A DNA stretch of 64,000 bases from Arachis hypogaea (Eukaryota; Streptophyta; Magnoliopsida; Fabales; Fabaceae): assembly GCF_003086295.3 (NCBI RefSeq), contig NC_092054.1, positions 34,998,393 to 35,062,392 of the forward strand, given 5' to 3'. A program made the position numbers and the translations under genes. Shown piece by piece: positions 1-12,719 of the stretch (its first letter is position 1; each line of letters begins with the position of its first letter). Under the pieces are notes generated by a model. The model was given only the letters and a program-made list of their open reading frames with translations, did no database searches and was not told the DNA's origin.

Positions 1-801
1 TCCTTCCCGTGGTTGAGTAAGAATCGGTGCTTGTCCCAGGAATTTTTTGAAATCCTGGAAGGCTTGCTCACACTCTATGGTCCATTCAAATCTCTTTCCC
101 TTCCTTAGTGTGGTGTAAAAGGGGAGAGATCTTATGGCCGATCCGGCTAGAAATCTGGACAAGGCTGCCAATCTTCCATTGAGTTGTTGTATTTCTTTGA
201 CACAGGTCGGACTTTTCATGTTGAGTATAGCTCGGCATTTATCTAGGTTTGCCTCGATTCTTCGTTGTGTTAGCAAGAAACCCAGGAATTTATCGGCTTC
301 TACTGCGAAGGTGCATTTTGCGGGATTAAGTCGCATGCCATGCTTTCTGATGGTATCGAACACTTTGGCGAGGTCAGACAGTAATGATTCCTCACTTTGT
401 GTTTTTACCAACATGTCGTCCACATATACCTCCATGAGTTTCCTGATATGGTCGGCAAAGACCTTATTCATTAATCTTTGGTAGGTAGCTCCTGCATTTT
501 TGAGTCCGAATGGCATGACGACATAACAGTAATTTGCTTTTGGGGTTAGGAATGAGGTTTTTTCTTGATCAGGTGGGTACATTGGGATTTGATTATATCC
601 CGAGTAAAGGTACTTGTATCCAGAGGAGGCATCTACTAGAGTGTCTATGCTTGGGAGTGGATAGGGATCTTTTGGACAGGCTTTATTAAAGTCGGTGTAA
701 TAAGTGCACATCTGCCATTTCCCATTTGATTTCTTCACCAATACAACATTGGCTAACCATAGTGGGTACTTGACTTCTCTTATGAATCCTGCCTCCAGTA
801 G
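1..801 (-). pseudogene. Reverse transcriptase and start of RNase H of element A (partial)
   Basis: The minus strand is open from about 801 to base 1. It contains the RT fingers and palm: a segment near 780-720 (YPLWLANVVLVKKSNGKWQM), the DxSSGY box around 620, the MPFGLKNAGATY box around 510, and the catalytic YVDD near 420. The thumb and connection region (CTFAVEADKFLGFLLTQRRI) follows, and the frame runs off the window entering RNase H. RT copies the element RNA into cDNA in the cytoplasmic particle. This segment has no internal stop, but it is cut off from its N-terminal part by S1 at 802-2320. It has no ATG of its own because it is the middle of a polyprotein. Confidence 0.9.
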
Positions 802-806
802 AGCTT

Positions 807-2315
807 TGATAAACCACTATTTCATGGTTTATCTTGTGCTCAATTGAGTGGTTTTTATTAACTCTTTACCCACTCATTCATACTATATGCATGGTTTTAC
901 ATTTGCCTTCCTAATTATGTGCTTTGATTGAAAGCATGCTTCTTTGGCCTTGAGTTCCCTATGTTTAATCCTCTCTTATTACCATTAGATGCTTTGATAT
1001 GTGTGTTAAGTGATTTCAGAGATTACAGGACAGGAATGGCTCAGAGGATGGAGAGGAAGCATGCAAAAGTGGAAGGAATACAAGAAGTTGGAGAAATTGC
1101 TAAGCTGTCAAGCCTGACCTCTTCGTACTCAAATGGCTATAACTTTAGCTACAGAGATCCAAATGGTGCGGTTCTAGTTGCATTGGAAAGCTAACGTCTG
1201 GGGCTTCGATTTGATATATAACATACCATAGTTGCTCTGACGCTAGGTGATGCGAACGCGTGCTCCACGCGAACGCGTTGCAGTGGCGAAAATCAACGTG
1301 GCAGATTTCTTCTCCATCAATTTCTGGGCTGTTTTCGACCCAGTTTGCGGCCCAGAAAACATAGATTAGAGGCTATAAAGTGGAAGAATCCATTCATTCA
1401 TAAGAATCAGCTCATAATTCATAATTTTAGGATTAGATATAGTTTTAGAGAGAGAGGTTATCTCCTCTCTCTTAGGATTTAGTTTTAGGATTTAGGATTA
1501 TTTCTTCTTCATCATAGGTTCAATGTTCCTTTAATTTAAATTCTCTTTTACTTTTATTTTTTCTAGTGCTTTGACCTGTCTATTTCTCTGTTTAAGTATT
1601 TATGTTGCCAAATTGTCTTATAAACCTTTTCATGTTAGGATCTTCTTTATTTAATATAATTTGAGGTATTTCAGGCTTATGATTGCTCTCTTTAATTTAT
1701 TGATGCTCTCGATTTATCCAAATTATTTTCATTCAAGTAGAATTTCTTCCCTTTTGGCTTTGGTTAAGTAATTGGTAACACTTGAGTTGTCAAATAAAGC
1801 AGTGGTTGAAATTGGGAGTTGCTAATTGAATTAAATTCCAATAACTCTAGTCCTTTCTTAGGAATTGACTAGGACCTGAGGATCAAATTAATTAGTCTAC
1901 TTGACTTTCCTTTGCTTTATTAAAGGTTAACTAAGTGGGATTACAATCCAATTCTCATCACAATTGATAAGGATAGGACTTCCAGTTCTTATACCTTGCC
2001 AAGAGTTTTATTATTTATTTAAATTAATTCCTTACAATTTACTTTCTTGCCATTTACTATTCTTGCTTTTTATCTTATACATTAAAACCCCAAAAAAATA
2101 TATCTTTTTCCATAACCAATAATAAATCATACTTCCCTGCAATTCCTTGAGAAAACGACCCGAGGTTAAATACTTCGGTTATCAATTTCAAAGGGGTCTG
2201 TTACTTGTGACAACCAAAACTTTTGTAAGAAAGGAATTCTTGTCGGTCTAGAAGCTATACTTACAATGCGAATTTATTGTGAAAATTCTAGATCGCGCGA
2301 GAGTTTCGTTCTTCA
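807..2315 (+). mobile_element. Solo LTR S1 (Athila-like family), inserted in element A RT
   Basis: This 1509 bp sequence begins TGATAAACC and ends GTTCTTCA. It is flanked by a perfect 5 bp duplication AGCTT (802-806 and 2316-2320). There is no internal coding region, so it is a solo LTR left by LTR-LTR recombination. It is homologous, in opposite orientation, to S2 (39110-40558) and more distantly to the LTRs of E2. It carries ACGCGT/GAACGCG motifs near 1240-1280 and a conserved terminal module around 2150-2260 (GACCCGAGGTTAAATACTTC). Open frames inside it (for example 928-1194) are not supported as genes. Confidence 0.9.
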
Positions 2316-2640
2316 AGCTTGTACCTGTTCTTCCACAGCTTGGGATCTCTCTGGTCCGAGCTTCCGGCGCTTCTGTTGTACTGGCCGAGATCCTGGGTAT
2401 ATTGCCAGTTTGTGGCACATTAGTTTGGGATCTATGCCTGGCATGTCCGCGGCCTTCCATGCAAAGAGGTCGGCATTATCCCTTAGGAACCGTATCAGAG
2501 ACTCCTTTATGTCTCTTTTCAAAGTCGCCCCAATATTTGTTGTTTTATCTGGGATATCTCCGATCTGGACTTCCTCGATCTCGCCCTCCGGTTGTGGGCG
2601 AAGTTTTTCCTAACCTCAAACTCCTCCGAGTTTGATACTG
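2316..2640 (-). pseudogene. Element A polyprotein, protease-RT linker and RT N-terminal segment
   Basis: The minus strand encodes a stretch rich in charged residues followed by the segment preceding RT in Tat elements (FLRDNADLFAWKAADMPGID, then PKLMCHKLAIYPGSRPVQQK). It stops at the S1 insertion, where the RT continuing at 801 takes over. It is in frame with that RT once S1 and one AGCTT are removed, which confirms that S1 landed in a formerly continuous ORF. There is no initiation codon because this is internal to pol. Confidence 0.85.
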
Positions 2641-3250
2641 TTAATTTCCTCTCCTTTGCCTCTAAGGTTCAGACTTTCGTTGTAACAGCGTCGCGCAATT
2701 TTCTGGTCACTTTTTATCGTGGTTATCCCTCTGGGGTTGGAAAATTCATGCATAGATGTAGAGTTGACACTACTGCGGCAAGCTGATTTAGCGTTGTCCG
2801 ACCTATTAGGGCATTGTAGGCCGAGCTCACGTCGACCACGATGTAGTCTATGTTGAGTGTCCTTGACCGGATTCCCTTTCCAAAGGTTGTGTGTAGTGAA
2901 ATATATCCAAGAGGCTGGATTGGAGTGTCTCCTAGTCCGAACAAGCTGTTCGGATATACTCTGAGCTATTTTTCTTGTAGGCCGAGTTTGTCGAAGGCGG
3001 ATTTGAACAAGATATCCGCCGAGCTCTCTTGGTCCACCAGTGTGCGGTGGAAGTTGGCATTGGCCAATATGATAGTAATGACCATGGGATCGTCGTGTCC
3101 CGGGATGATGCCGGCCGCGTCTTCTTGGGTAAAAGTAATAGTAGGGAGGTCGGGTGATCCTTCTCCTCCCCCAACATGATATACTTCCTTAAGGTGCCTT
3201 TTGCGGGATGATTTGGAGATTCCTCCTCCTGCGAATCCTCCATTTATCAT
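2641..3250 (-). pseudogene. Aspartic protease of element A
   Basis: Retroviral-type aspartic protease that would cleave the Gag-Pol polyprotein. The active-site stretch near 3030 reads LVDQESSADILF; relatives usually have DQGSSADI, so the glycine is replaced by glutamate. The flap and C-terminal part follow (DVSSAYNALIGRTTLNQLAA at about 2830-2770). One in-frame TAG near 2965 splits it. It is in a different frame from gag upstream and from the RT linker downstream, so at least two frameshifts have accumulated. Confidence 0.8.
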
Positions 3251-4427
3251 GTGAATGTCCCTCTCTTACCCATTTTTCTATGACATTCTTCAAGTCGAAG
3301 CACTCATTTGTAGGATGTCCATAGATTCGGTGGTACTCACAGTATTCTGTCCGATTTCCCCCTCCTTTTTTGCTTTTGATTGGATGAGGTGGTGGAATCT
3401 TCTCGGTATGGCATACTTCTCAGAAAATGTCCACAAGAGACACCCGAAGAGGGGTGTAATTGTGGTATTTTTTAGGCTTCTCTCCGTGTTGATCTTCTTT
3501 TTTCTTGGAATCTTTATCCTTATCCCAGGAGGAGTAGGAGAATCCGGATTTTGAGGTCTCTCCTAACCGAGAATTTTCTTCCATGTTGATATACTTCTCT
3601 GCTCGTTCTTGCACTTCATTTAAAGATGTTGGGTGTTTCTTTGATATAGAGTGACTAAAAGGTCCTTCTCGCAGGCCATTGATGAAACCCATGATGGCTG
3701 CTTCTATTGGTAGGCTTTGTATGTCCAAGCATGCTTTGTTGAATCTTTCCATGTAAGACCGAAGATTCTCCTGATCTCCTTGTTTGATTCCTAACAGACT
3801 TAGGGCGTGTTTGGCTTTGTCCCTTTGAATGGAGAATCTGGCAAGAAACTTCTTGGCTAAGTCATCGAAACTTGTGATGGATCTGGGAGGCAGATTGTCG
3901 AACCATTTAATAGCTAGCTTTGTCAGGGTTGTTGGGAAGGCTTTGCAACAAATAGCATCTGAGGCATTGGTGAGATACATTCTGCTTCTGAAATTGTTGA
4001 GATGATAGCTTGGATCGGAGGTACCATCGTATGGGGTCATGTTAGGAGCTTTAAAATCCTTTGGAACCTTAGCTTTCATAATTTTTTTGGTGAAGGGATC
4101 TTGATCCTTGTGGGGGCTGTCGCCATGACCAGATTGAGCTGTTTTAGCTTTGAGATCAGCTTCAAGCTTTAGGAGCTTATCTTCTAGCTCTCGACATCAT
4201 CTAGTTTATCTTCAGAGGTCCCTCTCGGCTTCACGTTGGTGTTCTGCCTCCTGTTCGAGCTGCTTAAGCCGATCTTATTGTTCTCGGAGGGCTTCTAAAA
4301 TTTCTGAGTTTGGAGACTGCTTCTCTCCATTTTGTTGAGGTATATCTTTGGGCATGGTATCCGCATTTTTGTTTGGCGTTCTGTCCACCAAACCAGAGTT
4401 GTGGTCGTTGTCATGGTCATCTGCCAT
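3251..4427 (-). pseudogene. Gag of element A (retrotransposon gag domain)
   Basis: The likely start is the ATG at 4427, about 20 bases inside the primer-binding site, giving MADDHDNDHNSGLVDRTPNK. A charged coiled-coil-like N-terminus is broken by stops near 4278 and 4200. The capsid-like gag core at about 4079-3600 has motifs such as FPTTLTKLAIKWFDNLPP and SYMERFNKACLDIQSLP. A zinc-knuckle-like region lies near 3350-3290 (CEYHRIYGHPTNEC). Gag forms the virus-like particle. Stops and a frame change around 3420 disable it. Confidence 0.82.
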
Positions 4428-4449
4428 GGTGATGGGATGACTTCCAGGT

Positions 4450-4467
4450 TCCCCGGCAACGGTGCCA
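4450..4467 (-). promoter_or_regulatory. Primer-binding site of element A (tRNA-Asp type)
   Basis: On the minus strand the sequence is TGGCACCGTTGCCGGGGA, one base inside the LTR end. It matches the Asp-tRNA type site common in Tat/Athila elements, apart from A for G at position 5. It would prime minus-strand cDNA synthesis and it fixes the element's orientation. Confidence 0.8.
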
Positions 4468-4468
4468 A

Positions 4469-4961
4469 TGTTTCGAGGGTTACCTGAAACTGTAGGTCGA
4501 TCTCGGACGAGATCTACGGTGGTGGTCGAAGCTGTCGTGTCCGACCTGTTGGACCTGGTGGTGCTGCTAATCCTTGGTCACCGGAGGGTGGTGATACTTG
4601 CAAGAGACTCCGATGCTTAAGTTAGCATGGGCTTTGAGCAGGTTTTTAGTAGAATCAGAGTATGAGTTATACCTGGGTGCTCCAGTGTATTTATAGTAGT
4701 GTAGGCTGACCTTTTCGGATAAGATAAGTTAGTTATCTTATCTTATCTTCTGTGTGAAGTCATCTTATCTCTAAGGGGAACCGCCCTTATCTTTCTAGGC
4801 TTTAGTTGCCTTTAGATTAGGCTATGTCCCTTTATTTGGGCCTGCTTGGGCTCCCTATAGCGATTTGGTCGAGCTCTTTGAGAAGAAGTCTGGAATTCCA
4901 GACCTGAAGAGGTCGGTCAACTTTGTCTGTTAATCGTACAGCTCGACCCAGGACATGAACA
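4469..4961 (-). repeat. 5' LTR of element A
   Basis: This 493 bp sequence begins TGTTTCGAGG and ends ATGAACA on the plus strand, so it starts TGTTCATGTCC in element orientation, with TG...CA ends. The right flank is AATAC; the matching target duplication is outside the window. It holds CTTATC repeats near 4720-4770. Confidence 0.82.
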
Positions 4962-5810
4962 AATACCATTTTGTGTAAGAAAATTGGAAATAACTACGCA
5001 TTGAACTTCAATGCTGAAGTACCAGAGGCTATACTGATAAATAGAAGCCTTTTGTATTTATAAACTAATCATAATCACAATCGGATTACCTATTGTAGCA
5101 CCTTGGTAAATGTTTATTGTGGATGGGAGCACCATAAATTTGGGTTTGTGGGATACTAATGGTGAGTTAGTTCACTATTTATCAAGTTTTATTTTTGGAA
5201 GGTCTTGGTTTTTCTCAATTTTTTTAAATATGTCAAGAACATCACAATAGATTAAGACCTTTAAGTAATTGTGGACCTATGAAAATTAAATGTGATTATT
5301 ATGCTCAACTATGCCTTTTAAATATTTTCTTTGGTTTAGAGAATGTATCCAATTATTTTAAATTTGGATGAATGAAGAAAACAATAAAATTGCCTGTAAA
5401 TTTATCGGATTTTTCCTTTAGAGTTTCAATTTTTGTTGTGTTATGGATTCTCTTAATTGGTCGTTTTTGTTATGGGTAAGTGTTCTTATACTTGATAATT
5501 GATGAGGATAACATTTGATATTATCAATAACAATTGATTAAAATTGAATCTTAGGTTCTACCAGAGCTGTTAACTAAAGTAGTTTAGTTACAAATGATCT
5601 TAATTTGTTTATTATTTGCTCCTGTTAGTTGTCTATCACTATGTTATCATGCTATAACTTTATTGCAATTTACTTCTCCTGTTTTAAGATTATGAACTAC
5701 ACGGTGTTGATTGAACAAAAGTGGAATTTGAGGATAATCAAGTTTTTTTGGATCTCTTTGAGATAATATTTTCTACTTATACGTTTAACCTATTTCATAT
5801 TTTTAGTTTC
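4962..5810. other. Unassigned AT-rich sequence between elements A and B
   Basis: This 849 bp stretch has no convincing ORF, no recognisable TE protein and no RNA gene. It is probably old intergenic sequence into which elements A and B inserted. Confidence 0.6.
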
Positions 5811-8800
5811 TGTAACACCCTACCACACAGAGTCTTATGCTTAAGTCATAAGACAGAGGTGGTGAGGTATTACGACCTCTAAAAATAAAATTTAGTACAT
5901 ATAGTATTGTGGAGAATGATTATAACTAGGAGCCTTTGAAGAAAAGGGATAAAACAAAACCGTTTAAATAGAAAAGCGCAACATTCCGATCGATAACGTA
6001 TCAAACAGATAAAGAGATAACTAAAGCGAAACCAAAACAAGAGAGTGCCAAAAATACAAATATCAAAACTCAAGATCCGGTTGTGAAGATAACCGATCCG
6101 AGCATAAGAGTATACATATGTATCTATAAACATAAAGTAGGAAACCCAAGGGAAACCCCAAGGACAAGCTAACAAAACCTGTTCTCCAAAACCACCTTTA
6201 AGAGGAGTCAAAACAGTATATTTATATACATTATTTAGTGGAGATAGTAACTATCTATATAAAACCAAAATAAAGTCCCAAGAAACAAGATCTTCGCTTA
6301 TCCAGAAGTCTCCAGCATGCCTCCGCGAGAAACCTCACATCCTGCATCTGAAAACCACAAAATCCGCATAGGTGAGAACCAGAGGTTCTCAGTATGGTAA
6401 CAGTGCCCACATATCTAACATGTAATGTCCTGGAAAAGCCGAAGGCAATCCTAGAACTTCCAACAGATAATTCAAAGCTTATAAACAGACTAAACCATAA
6501 GTGGCAACTGACTAAGGATCTTCAGTCTAACTAATACTTTCATTTCCAATTCCTGCAGACCTCCCAACCGCCAGCAGTAATATAATATGGCAAACATAAT
6601 TATAGCAGACAAGAAGATATACAGGTAGGAAGCAGATATAACATTTAGACAATTAGCAGGTAATATGCAGTCAATTAGGCAATTCCAAACAATTCACATA
6701 GTATGCATATGATGAATGCCTGTCCTAATGGCTGATGATATCATCTGTTGGTTATATAGCCAACTCGACAAGTCCTGGTAGCTAACCATTGGACTGTCCC
6801 TCTGTCGTGCATCCCCAACTCGAGTTATACTCAATCATAAATCATAATTCATATCCGACACCCTCATTGGTGTATATACACGGGGGCGAGCTCATCCGGA
6901 ACTTTCACAGTGTCCAGCCACACTTACGACATAGGGTCAGCAGAGTATTAAGTCTCCACCTGGAGCACATGGTGGCTAGCCATTGCTTTCTCCCAAGGAA
7001 ACTCATATCTCAAATAGTGAAAGTGCAACATTCATATTTCAGTCAATAAGCATATATGCAATCATATTCAGCCATAATTCAATAATGGCTCATAATACGG
7101 CAATAATTCAGCCATCCGGCTCATAATTCAATCCATAACCAGCCAATTCATTAACAATTATAGCCCTTCGGCTCATGGCATATAAGCCACTTCCACCACC
7201 ATCATCTGTATCTCATACAATTCTCTTTGATCATCATTGATCATTAATTCTCCCCTTTGTTCATCCACAAGTTATCATATTTACTAGCCCTTCTCATTGC
7301 CAGGCATATCATCAAGTTTTAAAACATAAGGGGTGAGATCGGACGCTTAAAAGTATGAAATTTGGCTTTGAAATCTCAAAAATCAACTTTGGGTGAAAAC
7401 AAGGTCAAGCGTGCGCGTCGCCCACGGGCACGCGTGGAATGCAGCAAAACACAGTGACGCGTACGCGTCCCCCCACCCGCACGCATGGATGGGAGAAAAG
7501 CCCAGTGATGCCTACGCGTCAGCCATGCGTACACGTGGGTGTGTTTTGTGCCCCAAGCACAAAACCAGCACAACTCAGGCACAACTCTTTGGAATTTTGC
7601 TGTGCCAATCGTATTCGCTCATCGACGTGTATGAGTGGGCCACGCGCACGCGTGGGTAGTGAATATTTGAAAACGACGCGTGCGCGTCAGCCACACCTAC
7701 GTGTGGGAGTGCTTTCTACCAAAAATTTTTCTAAGTTAAAAAGCTGCAGAATTCACAGTTTCAAACCCCAATCTTCCGACAGGCATAACTCCTCCGTTTC
7801 AAATCATTTTTCACCCGTTCTTCGAATGGCATAAACATCCCGGATCCAATTTCATTTCTAAAAAATTTTGCACAAATTGGGGATTGGGAGTCCAAGTTAT
7901 GCTCCGTCAAAGTATGCCCAAAAACCACATTTTCTTACAAAACCACAAAGTGCCATTTTCAAACAAACCAATTCCAACCCTTTTTTAAATCAACCAAAAC
8001 ATACCAAAAACCACTTCAAGCCTCCTCAACTCAAATGTTAACATCTTTTATCAAAATTATAGACCATCAACCCACCATGTTAACCAGTTTCATCAAATAA
8101 TCTAATTTCAAACACAATATCATGTCATATGTATTTTCCTCATTCCAATTTCCAACACAACATTTCCAATCAACCGTCAATACATACAATCCTTACCATC
8201 CTCACTCTCAACATGCATATCTCTTATGTATCACACCATCACATCATCAATATTCATAATCACATATATGACCACACAATTGATTTCAACCATTCAACAA
8301 CATCAACCATTCAAATCCTATCTTAGGGCCTCCAGCCTAAGTTTTCACACCACTTTATATTTTAGATACAGGAAACTGAGACCATACCTTAGCCGCTTTT
8401 CCGTTTAACCCGAAACACCTCTAAATCACTTTTTCACAAGCTCACTAAGCTTCAACACCTCCAAGAATAGATTTTTAGCACACCAAAGCCATTTTCCAAG
8501 CTTTCCAAAATCTCAATCAAGCTTCAATATTTACATATACACTACCTAAGCCACAAATATCACATTCAAACATAACAACTCAATACCCAACATCATAAAC
8601 CAACAAATTCCACTAGGGTTGAGAATCTTACAACACCCAAGAGTCAAGGAGACAAGGTTACTCTTCTTCAAGCTAGTTGGGTCCTATAACATCAAAGAGC
8701 CCAAAATCTCAACATTTTTCCCATTAAATTTGAATTTAAGGGATGAGAAACTGAACCAAAATCATGGCTTACGTCAAGAACAAAGTAGTGGGTTTTGTAG

Positions 8801-9197
8801 AGCTCGTCGCGGTGAACGCATGACCGTAAACGGTGTGGCAATCAAAGCTTCAGATCAGAAGTTATGGTGGTTTAAAGATCAAACAAGGATAGAACTTTGG
8901 AGAAGTGTTCTTCCCACTTTCATTCTCATTTCAGCGTGTTTTTGATGGTTTAGAGGAGAGAGAGTGCTATTTTTTAAGGTTTTAGGTTTAGCTTGGTTGG
9001 GCTAAGGGCCCAATATAGGTCCGGTTGGCCCGGATTGGCCTGTTCGGTCCAATCTTGGGCCGATTTCTGTAAAATTGGTATCAAAATTCTCGTCTCAATT
9101 TCCTCTATCATATTAAGCCATAAAAATCACATTTTTGGCTTTCTAGAATAAATTATCATTTATGTGCTAATTATTCGTTAATTAACCGGGTTTTACA
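5811..9197 (-). repeat. 3' LTR of element B
   Basis: A 3387 bp LTR, TGTAACACC to TTTTACA. It carries an ACGCGT-rich block (7405-7700) and an AGGCACAACTCTTTGG module (7577-7592). It lacks 59 bp at about 8215 and has 17 extra bp at about 7630 relative to the other LTR. The 86-codon frame at 6789-7049 recurs in the other LTR only because the LTRs are copies. Confidence 0.92.
7405..7700. repeat. ACGCGT palindrome block in element B left LTR
   Basis: At least seven copies of ACGCGT and close variants occur (for example GTGACGCGTACGCGTC near 7455). They are arranged as short inverted repeats around a 60 bp spacer with GCACAAAACCAGCACAACTC. The same block occurs at 30095-30385. Variants such as ACACGT, ACGCAT and ATGCGT look like CpG decay. 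Confidence 0.8.
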
Positions 9198-9207
9198 TTC
9201 TACCCAC

Positions 9208-10765
9208 TGATGAACCCCAATTTTAGGGTTTATTTTGTGTAGAATTTGGAGGGTGTTATCAACATTCTATCACAATTATCCATGTAAAATGCATAGTTTT
9301 GTGTTTTCTTCCCAATTTCGCTTAATGGTTGAAAGCATACTTTTTAGGCCTTAATTATGCTATATTTTTATCTCCCTCTATTACCATTCGATGCCGTGAT
9401 CTATTTGTTGAGTGATTTCAGAATTTATAGGGACAAGAATGGTCTAAAAGAGAGGAAGGAAGCATGCATAAGTGGAAGAAGCATGAAAAATGGAGCTTTG
9501 GAGCATTGGCGTCGACGCGCACGCGTGGCCAAAGCGCAAGCGTGGGAGCTTGGATTTGAGATTGGCGCACAAACGTGGACGCAAACGCGTGGATCACAAA
9601 AACCCAGACAACGCGTACGCGTGACCCACGCGTATGCGTGACGCTCGACACGTGACTTCCTTAATAAAACCGTGACAGGCGATTTCTAAAGAGCTCCAGG
9701 CCCAGTTTTAAGCTGAATTTTGGAGGAAAAAGACCTTAAGAACCAAGGATTGAAGGGGATTCACACATTACACACTTTGGAGTTAGTTTTGGAAGTTTAT
9801 GTTTCTAGAGAGAGAAACTCTAACTTCTCTCTAGGTTTTGGCTTTCTCAATTTCAATTTCACTTGGATCCATTGGTTAGATCTGAATTTGATTCAATTTT
9901 ACATTGCTCTAGTTTGTAAATCTCACTCTTCTACTCTCAATTTATTATTCTTATTACTCTAGCATTGTAGATCTTGGATTTGGATCTTGTTACTTTGATT
10001 TCTATTAATGCATTAAGGAATTTCATGTTCATTATTGTTAATTGCTTGACTGTTGTTAATTGCTTGTATTAGATAGCTTGAATTCAATTTCTCTTTTCAA
10101 TTTTACAATGTCTTTCATTATTGCTCACCAAATGTTTGAGAAAATATCAACTATAGCTATGGAATAGAATTTCACTCTTGGCTTAGGGGTTGGATAATTG
10201 GAGACACTTGAATTGTCAAAGCTTTTTGTTGATTGATAATTGGAAATTGCTAATTGATTTGAATGACACTAACTCTAGTCTTTCCTTAGGATTTTACTAG
10301 GACTTGTGGGCTCAAATTGATTATCTCTACTTGACTTTTCTTCATAGTTAGAGGTTAACTAAGTGGAGCAAGAACCAATTCTTATCACAATTGTTGGAGG
10401 CAATGAGGATAGGAATTCTAATTCCCAACCCTAGCCAAGGCTTTTACATTGATTGATTGACATTCACTCTTGTTTAGTTCAATTTCTTGTGTCCCTTAGC
10501 CTACTTGTCAATTGTTCATTGCTTTTATGCAAGCTTGTTTACATTTCTCGTATTCAACCTCAAACACCAAGAGAACTCCTAACCAATGATGTGCATCTTA
10601 AGGCAACTCTTAGGGAGAACGACTCGGGACTAATACTCTTGGTTATTGATTTTGAATTGTGGACACACATTTTCTATGTTTGATGCGTTATAGCTTGTTG
10701 GTTTAGACTATACTCACGACAGAATTTATTGATAGAATTCTATACCGACAAAATATCGCGCATCA
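9208..10765 (+). repeat. 5' LTR of E1
   Basis: 1558 bp, TGATGAACC...CGCGCATCA. An ACGCGT-rich block lies at 9508-9650. It is followed after AAA by the primer site. Homology with the 3' LTR begins at about 9575 here. Confidence 0.93.
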
Positions 10766-10768
10766 AAA

Positions 10769-10786
10769 TGGCGCCGTTGCCGGGGA
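10769..10786 (+). promoter_or_regulatory. Primer-binding site of E1 (tRNA-Asp type)
   Basis: TGGCGCCGTTGCCGGGGA lies three bases after the LTR. This is the canonical Athila/Tat Asp-tRNA site, and here it is undamaged. Confidence 0.9.
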
Positions 10787-10940
10787 ATTGCATATGTGTG
10801 CCATGTTGTTGATTAGTGTAAATATGTTGAGATGTGAATACTTGCATTGTTTCTTGATTGTTTGCTAGCTCAATTGTTAGTTAGGATTAATCTTTGTTTA
10901 GTGCCTCTTGTTGTCATGAGCTCTATGCTTCTTTCATTGA

Positions 10941-12719
10941 ATGACGCGTTCACTACCGGATCCGAGCTTAGCTAATTTTGATCCCGAAATTGAGAGAACT
11001 TTACTCCATATTACGCAAGCTCGGAGACTGTTAGCCTTTAGAGGTGGTGAAAGGGTTCCTACTAATTCACCAACCTTATCCGAGGTTGAATCAAAAACGT
11101 CATTTGAGGAAGAAACCATCTACTCTTCCATCGATACTACTAATACCTCTTCCATTGATCTAGGTACTGATACCATGGCCCCTCCAAGAAGAGTCACTCT
11201 TAAGGAGGCCGGTGCTCCAGACTTTGCTCTTCAACCGCTTCAAGTGCGTCATCCGGAGTTGAATGTTAATTTTGAGCTCAAAACTGCCTTGATTAATCTT
11301 CTACCCAAGTTTCACGGACTCTTCGCTCAAGATCCTATTAGACACCTTAGAGACTTTCAAGGTGTATGTTTAATAACTAGGCCAGAGGGTTCCGATGAGG
11401 TTGCTATTTGGCTATTTACTTTTCTATTCTCTCTTGAAGGAAGAGCCAAAGAGTAGTTCTACAATTCACCCGATGAAATTGTTAGTGATTGAAATTTGCT
11501 TAGAAGGGAGTTCTTAGATAAATTCTTTCCTCCCGAGGTGACGGATAGATTGAGGAAAGAAATTTCATGCATTGTCCAAGGTGAAATGGAAACTCCATAC
11601 GAGTATTGGGAACAATCTCGAAGGCTTCTTGACTCATGCCCTCACCATATAATCGACACTGTAGTGTTGATTAGCTATTTTTGCCAAGGAATGAAACCAC
11701 AAGACAAGATCCTCTTGGATGCCTCAAGCAACGGTTCCTTGACAAAGTATAGAATGGCGGAGGAAGCATGGCAACTAATCACCGATTTGGCTGAGTCCAC
11801 CCAACATGCTAGACAAAGAAACCATCATCCAAGAGCCATAAATGAAGTTTCTACTAGTGGTGAGACCGCCGCCCTTACTAAGACCTTGAGAGAAATGACA
11901 AATATTCTCAAGCAACTTCAGCTCAATCAACAACAACCTCCACCTCCTCAACAACAACAAAGTCAATAGTTGGTCCCCCAAAGAGTGTGCGGAATTTGCT
12001 GTTGTTACACCTATTACACCGATAAATGCCCAAACCTCCAAGAGGATAATACCTTGGCGGCTACCAATGCCTACTACAATCGTCCAAACCAAGGTTATCA
12101 TCAACAAGGAGGCAACTATAATCAATGGGGTAATTTTAGTCAAGATTGGCAAGATAATTCTAACCAAGGATGGAGGGACAACTATAATTAAGGAGGAAGG
12201 GACAACGGTGGGAACCAAAGATGGAACAACAACAATCAACAAAACCAGTACCAACAAAATCCTCCATACCAAAACCAAAACCAAGGAAGAGCCTACCAAA
12301 CCTACCAACCACCTCATCAAAGGCAAGCACCTCAACTCAACCAACCACAACCCCTCCTTCCCCAAATCACTTATCCATCTTCTTCCTCCAACCAAGATGA
12401 GATACTCCGCTCCATCCTCCAAGGACAAAAAGAGCTTCAAACCACACTTACCTCAAGCCTTACCGGTCTTACCTCTACCATCCAAGCCCTTCTTTTCCTT
12501 ATGGAACCGCCCTCTACCTCTACCACGCAACCCTCAAGCTCTAGTGCCTTACCCTCTCAACCTCTACCCAACCCCAAGGGTGGTATCAATACCATCACCT
12601 TGAGGTCTGGCACCAAATTGCAAGAGAAGAGTCATGAAGAGCCAAGTCTAATAGAGGTCACTCAAGATGAGGATGTGGTTGAGATAGAAGAAGTCAAAGA
12701 GGAGGATGAAACCCAATAG
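10941..12719 (+). pseudogene. Gag of E1 (Athila-type)
   Basis: The start ATG at 10941 gives MTRSLPDPSLANFDPEIERT, a typical Athila Gag N-terminus. The capsid-like core spans about 11230-11770 (FHGLFAQDPIRHLRDFQGVC; REFLDKFFPPEVTDRLRKE; YEYWEQSRRLLDSCPHH). A zinc-knuckle-like remnant near 11990 (CGICCCYTYYTDKC) is followed by an N/Q/Y-rich segment (12060-12300) and a coiled segment (about 12390-12490, LRSILQGQKELQTTLTSSL). In-frame stops at 11454, 11490, 11967, 12189 and 12717 each look like one transition from TGG, CAG or CAA. There is no frameshift, so the frame continues into protease. Gag would build the particle. Confidence 0.88.

Larger units (their letters stand above)
1..4961 (-). mobile_element. 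Element A: Tat-type Ty3/gypsy retrotransposon, 5' part, truncated by window edge
   Basis: Reading the minus strand from right to left there is a 493 bp LTR (4469-4961), an Asp-type primer site (4450-4467), gag, protease and the start of reverse transcriptase. RNase H, integrase and the other LTR must lie left of base 1. The RT (KNAGATYQRL, YVDDMLVKT) and the protease (LVDQxSSADILF) are typical of the Tat branch. Solo LTR S1 (807-2315) interrupts RT; because the insertion plus its 5 bp duplication is 1514 bp, RT resumes in the same original frame once this is removed. Stops break gag and the protease. Lineage is judged from protein motifs only. Confidence 0.88.

Noticed and set aside
134..484. 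116-codon plus-strand frame at the window start
   Set aside because: Shadow of the minus-strand RT of element A, which has all the RT motifs.
7376..7834. Overlapping Arg/Thr/His-rich frames
   Set aside because: They are translations of ACGCGT repeats (as at 16850-17500, 30075-30400 and 46615-46975), open on both strands because of composition.
11775..12440. 221-codon hydrophobic minus-strand frame that looks like a membrane protein
   Set aside because: Antisense of the N/Q-rich part of E1 gag; Val/Leu content arises from complementing CAA/AAC codons.
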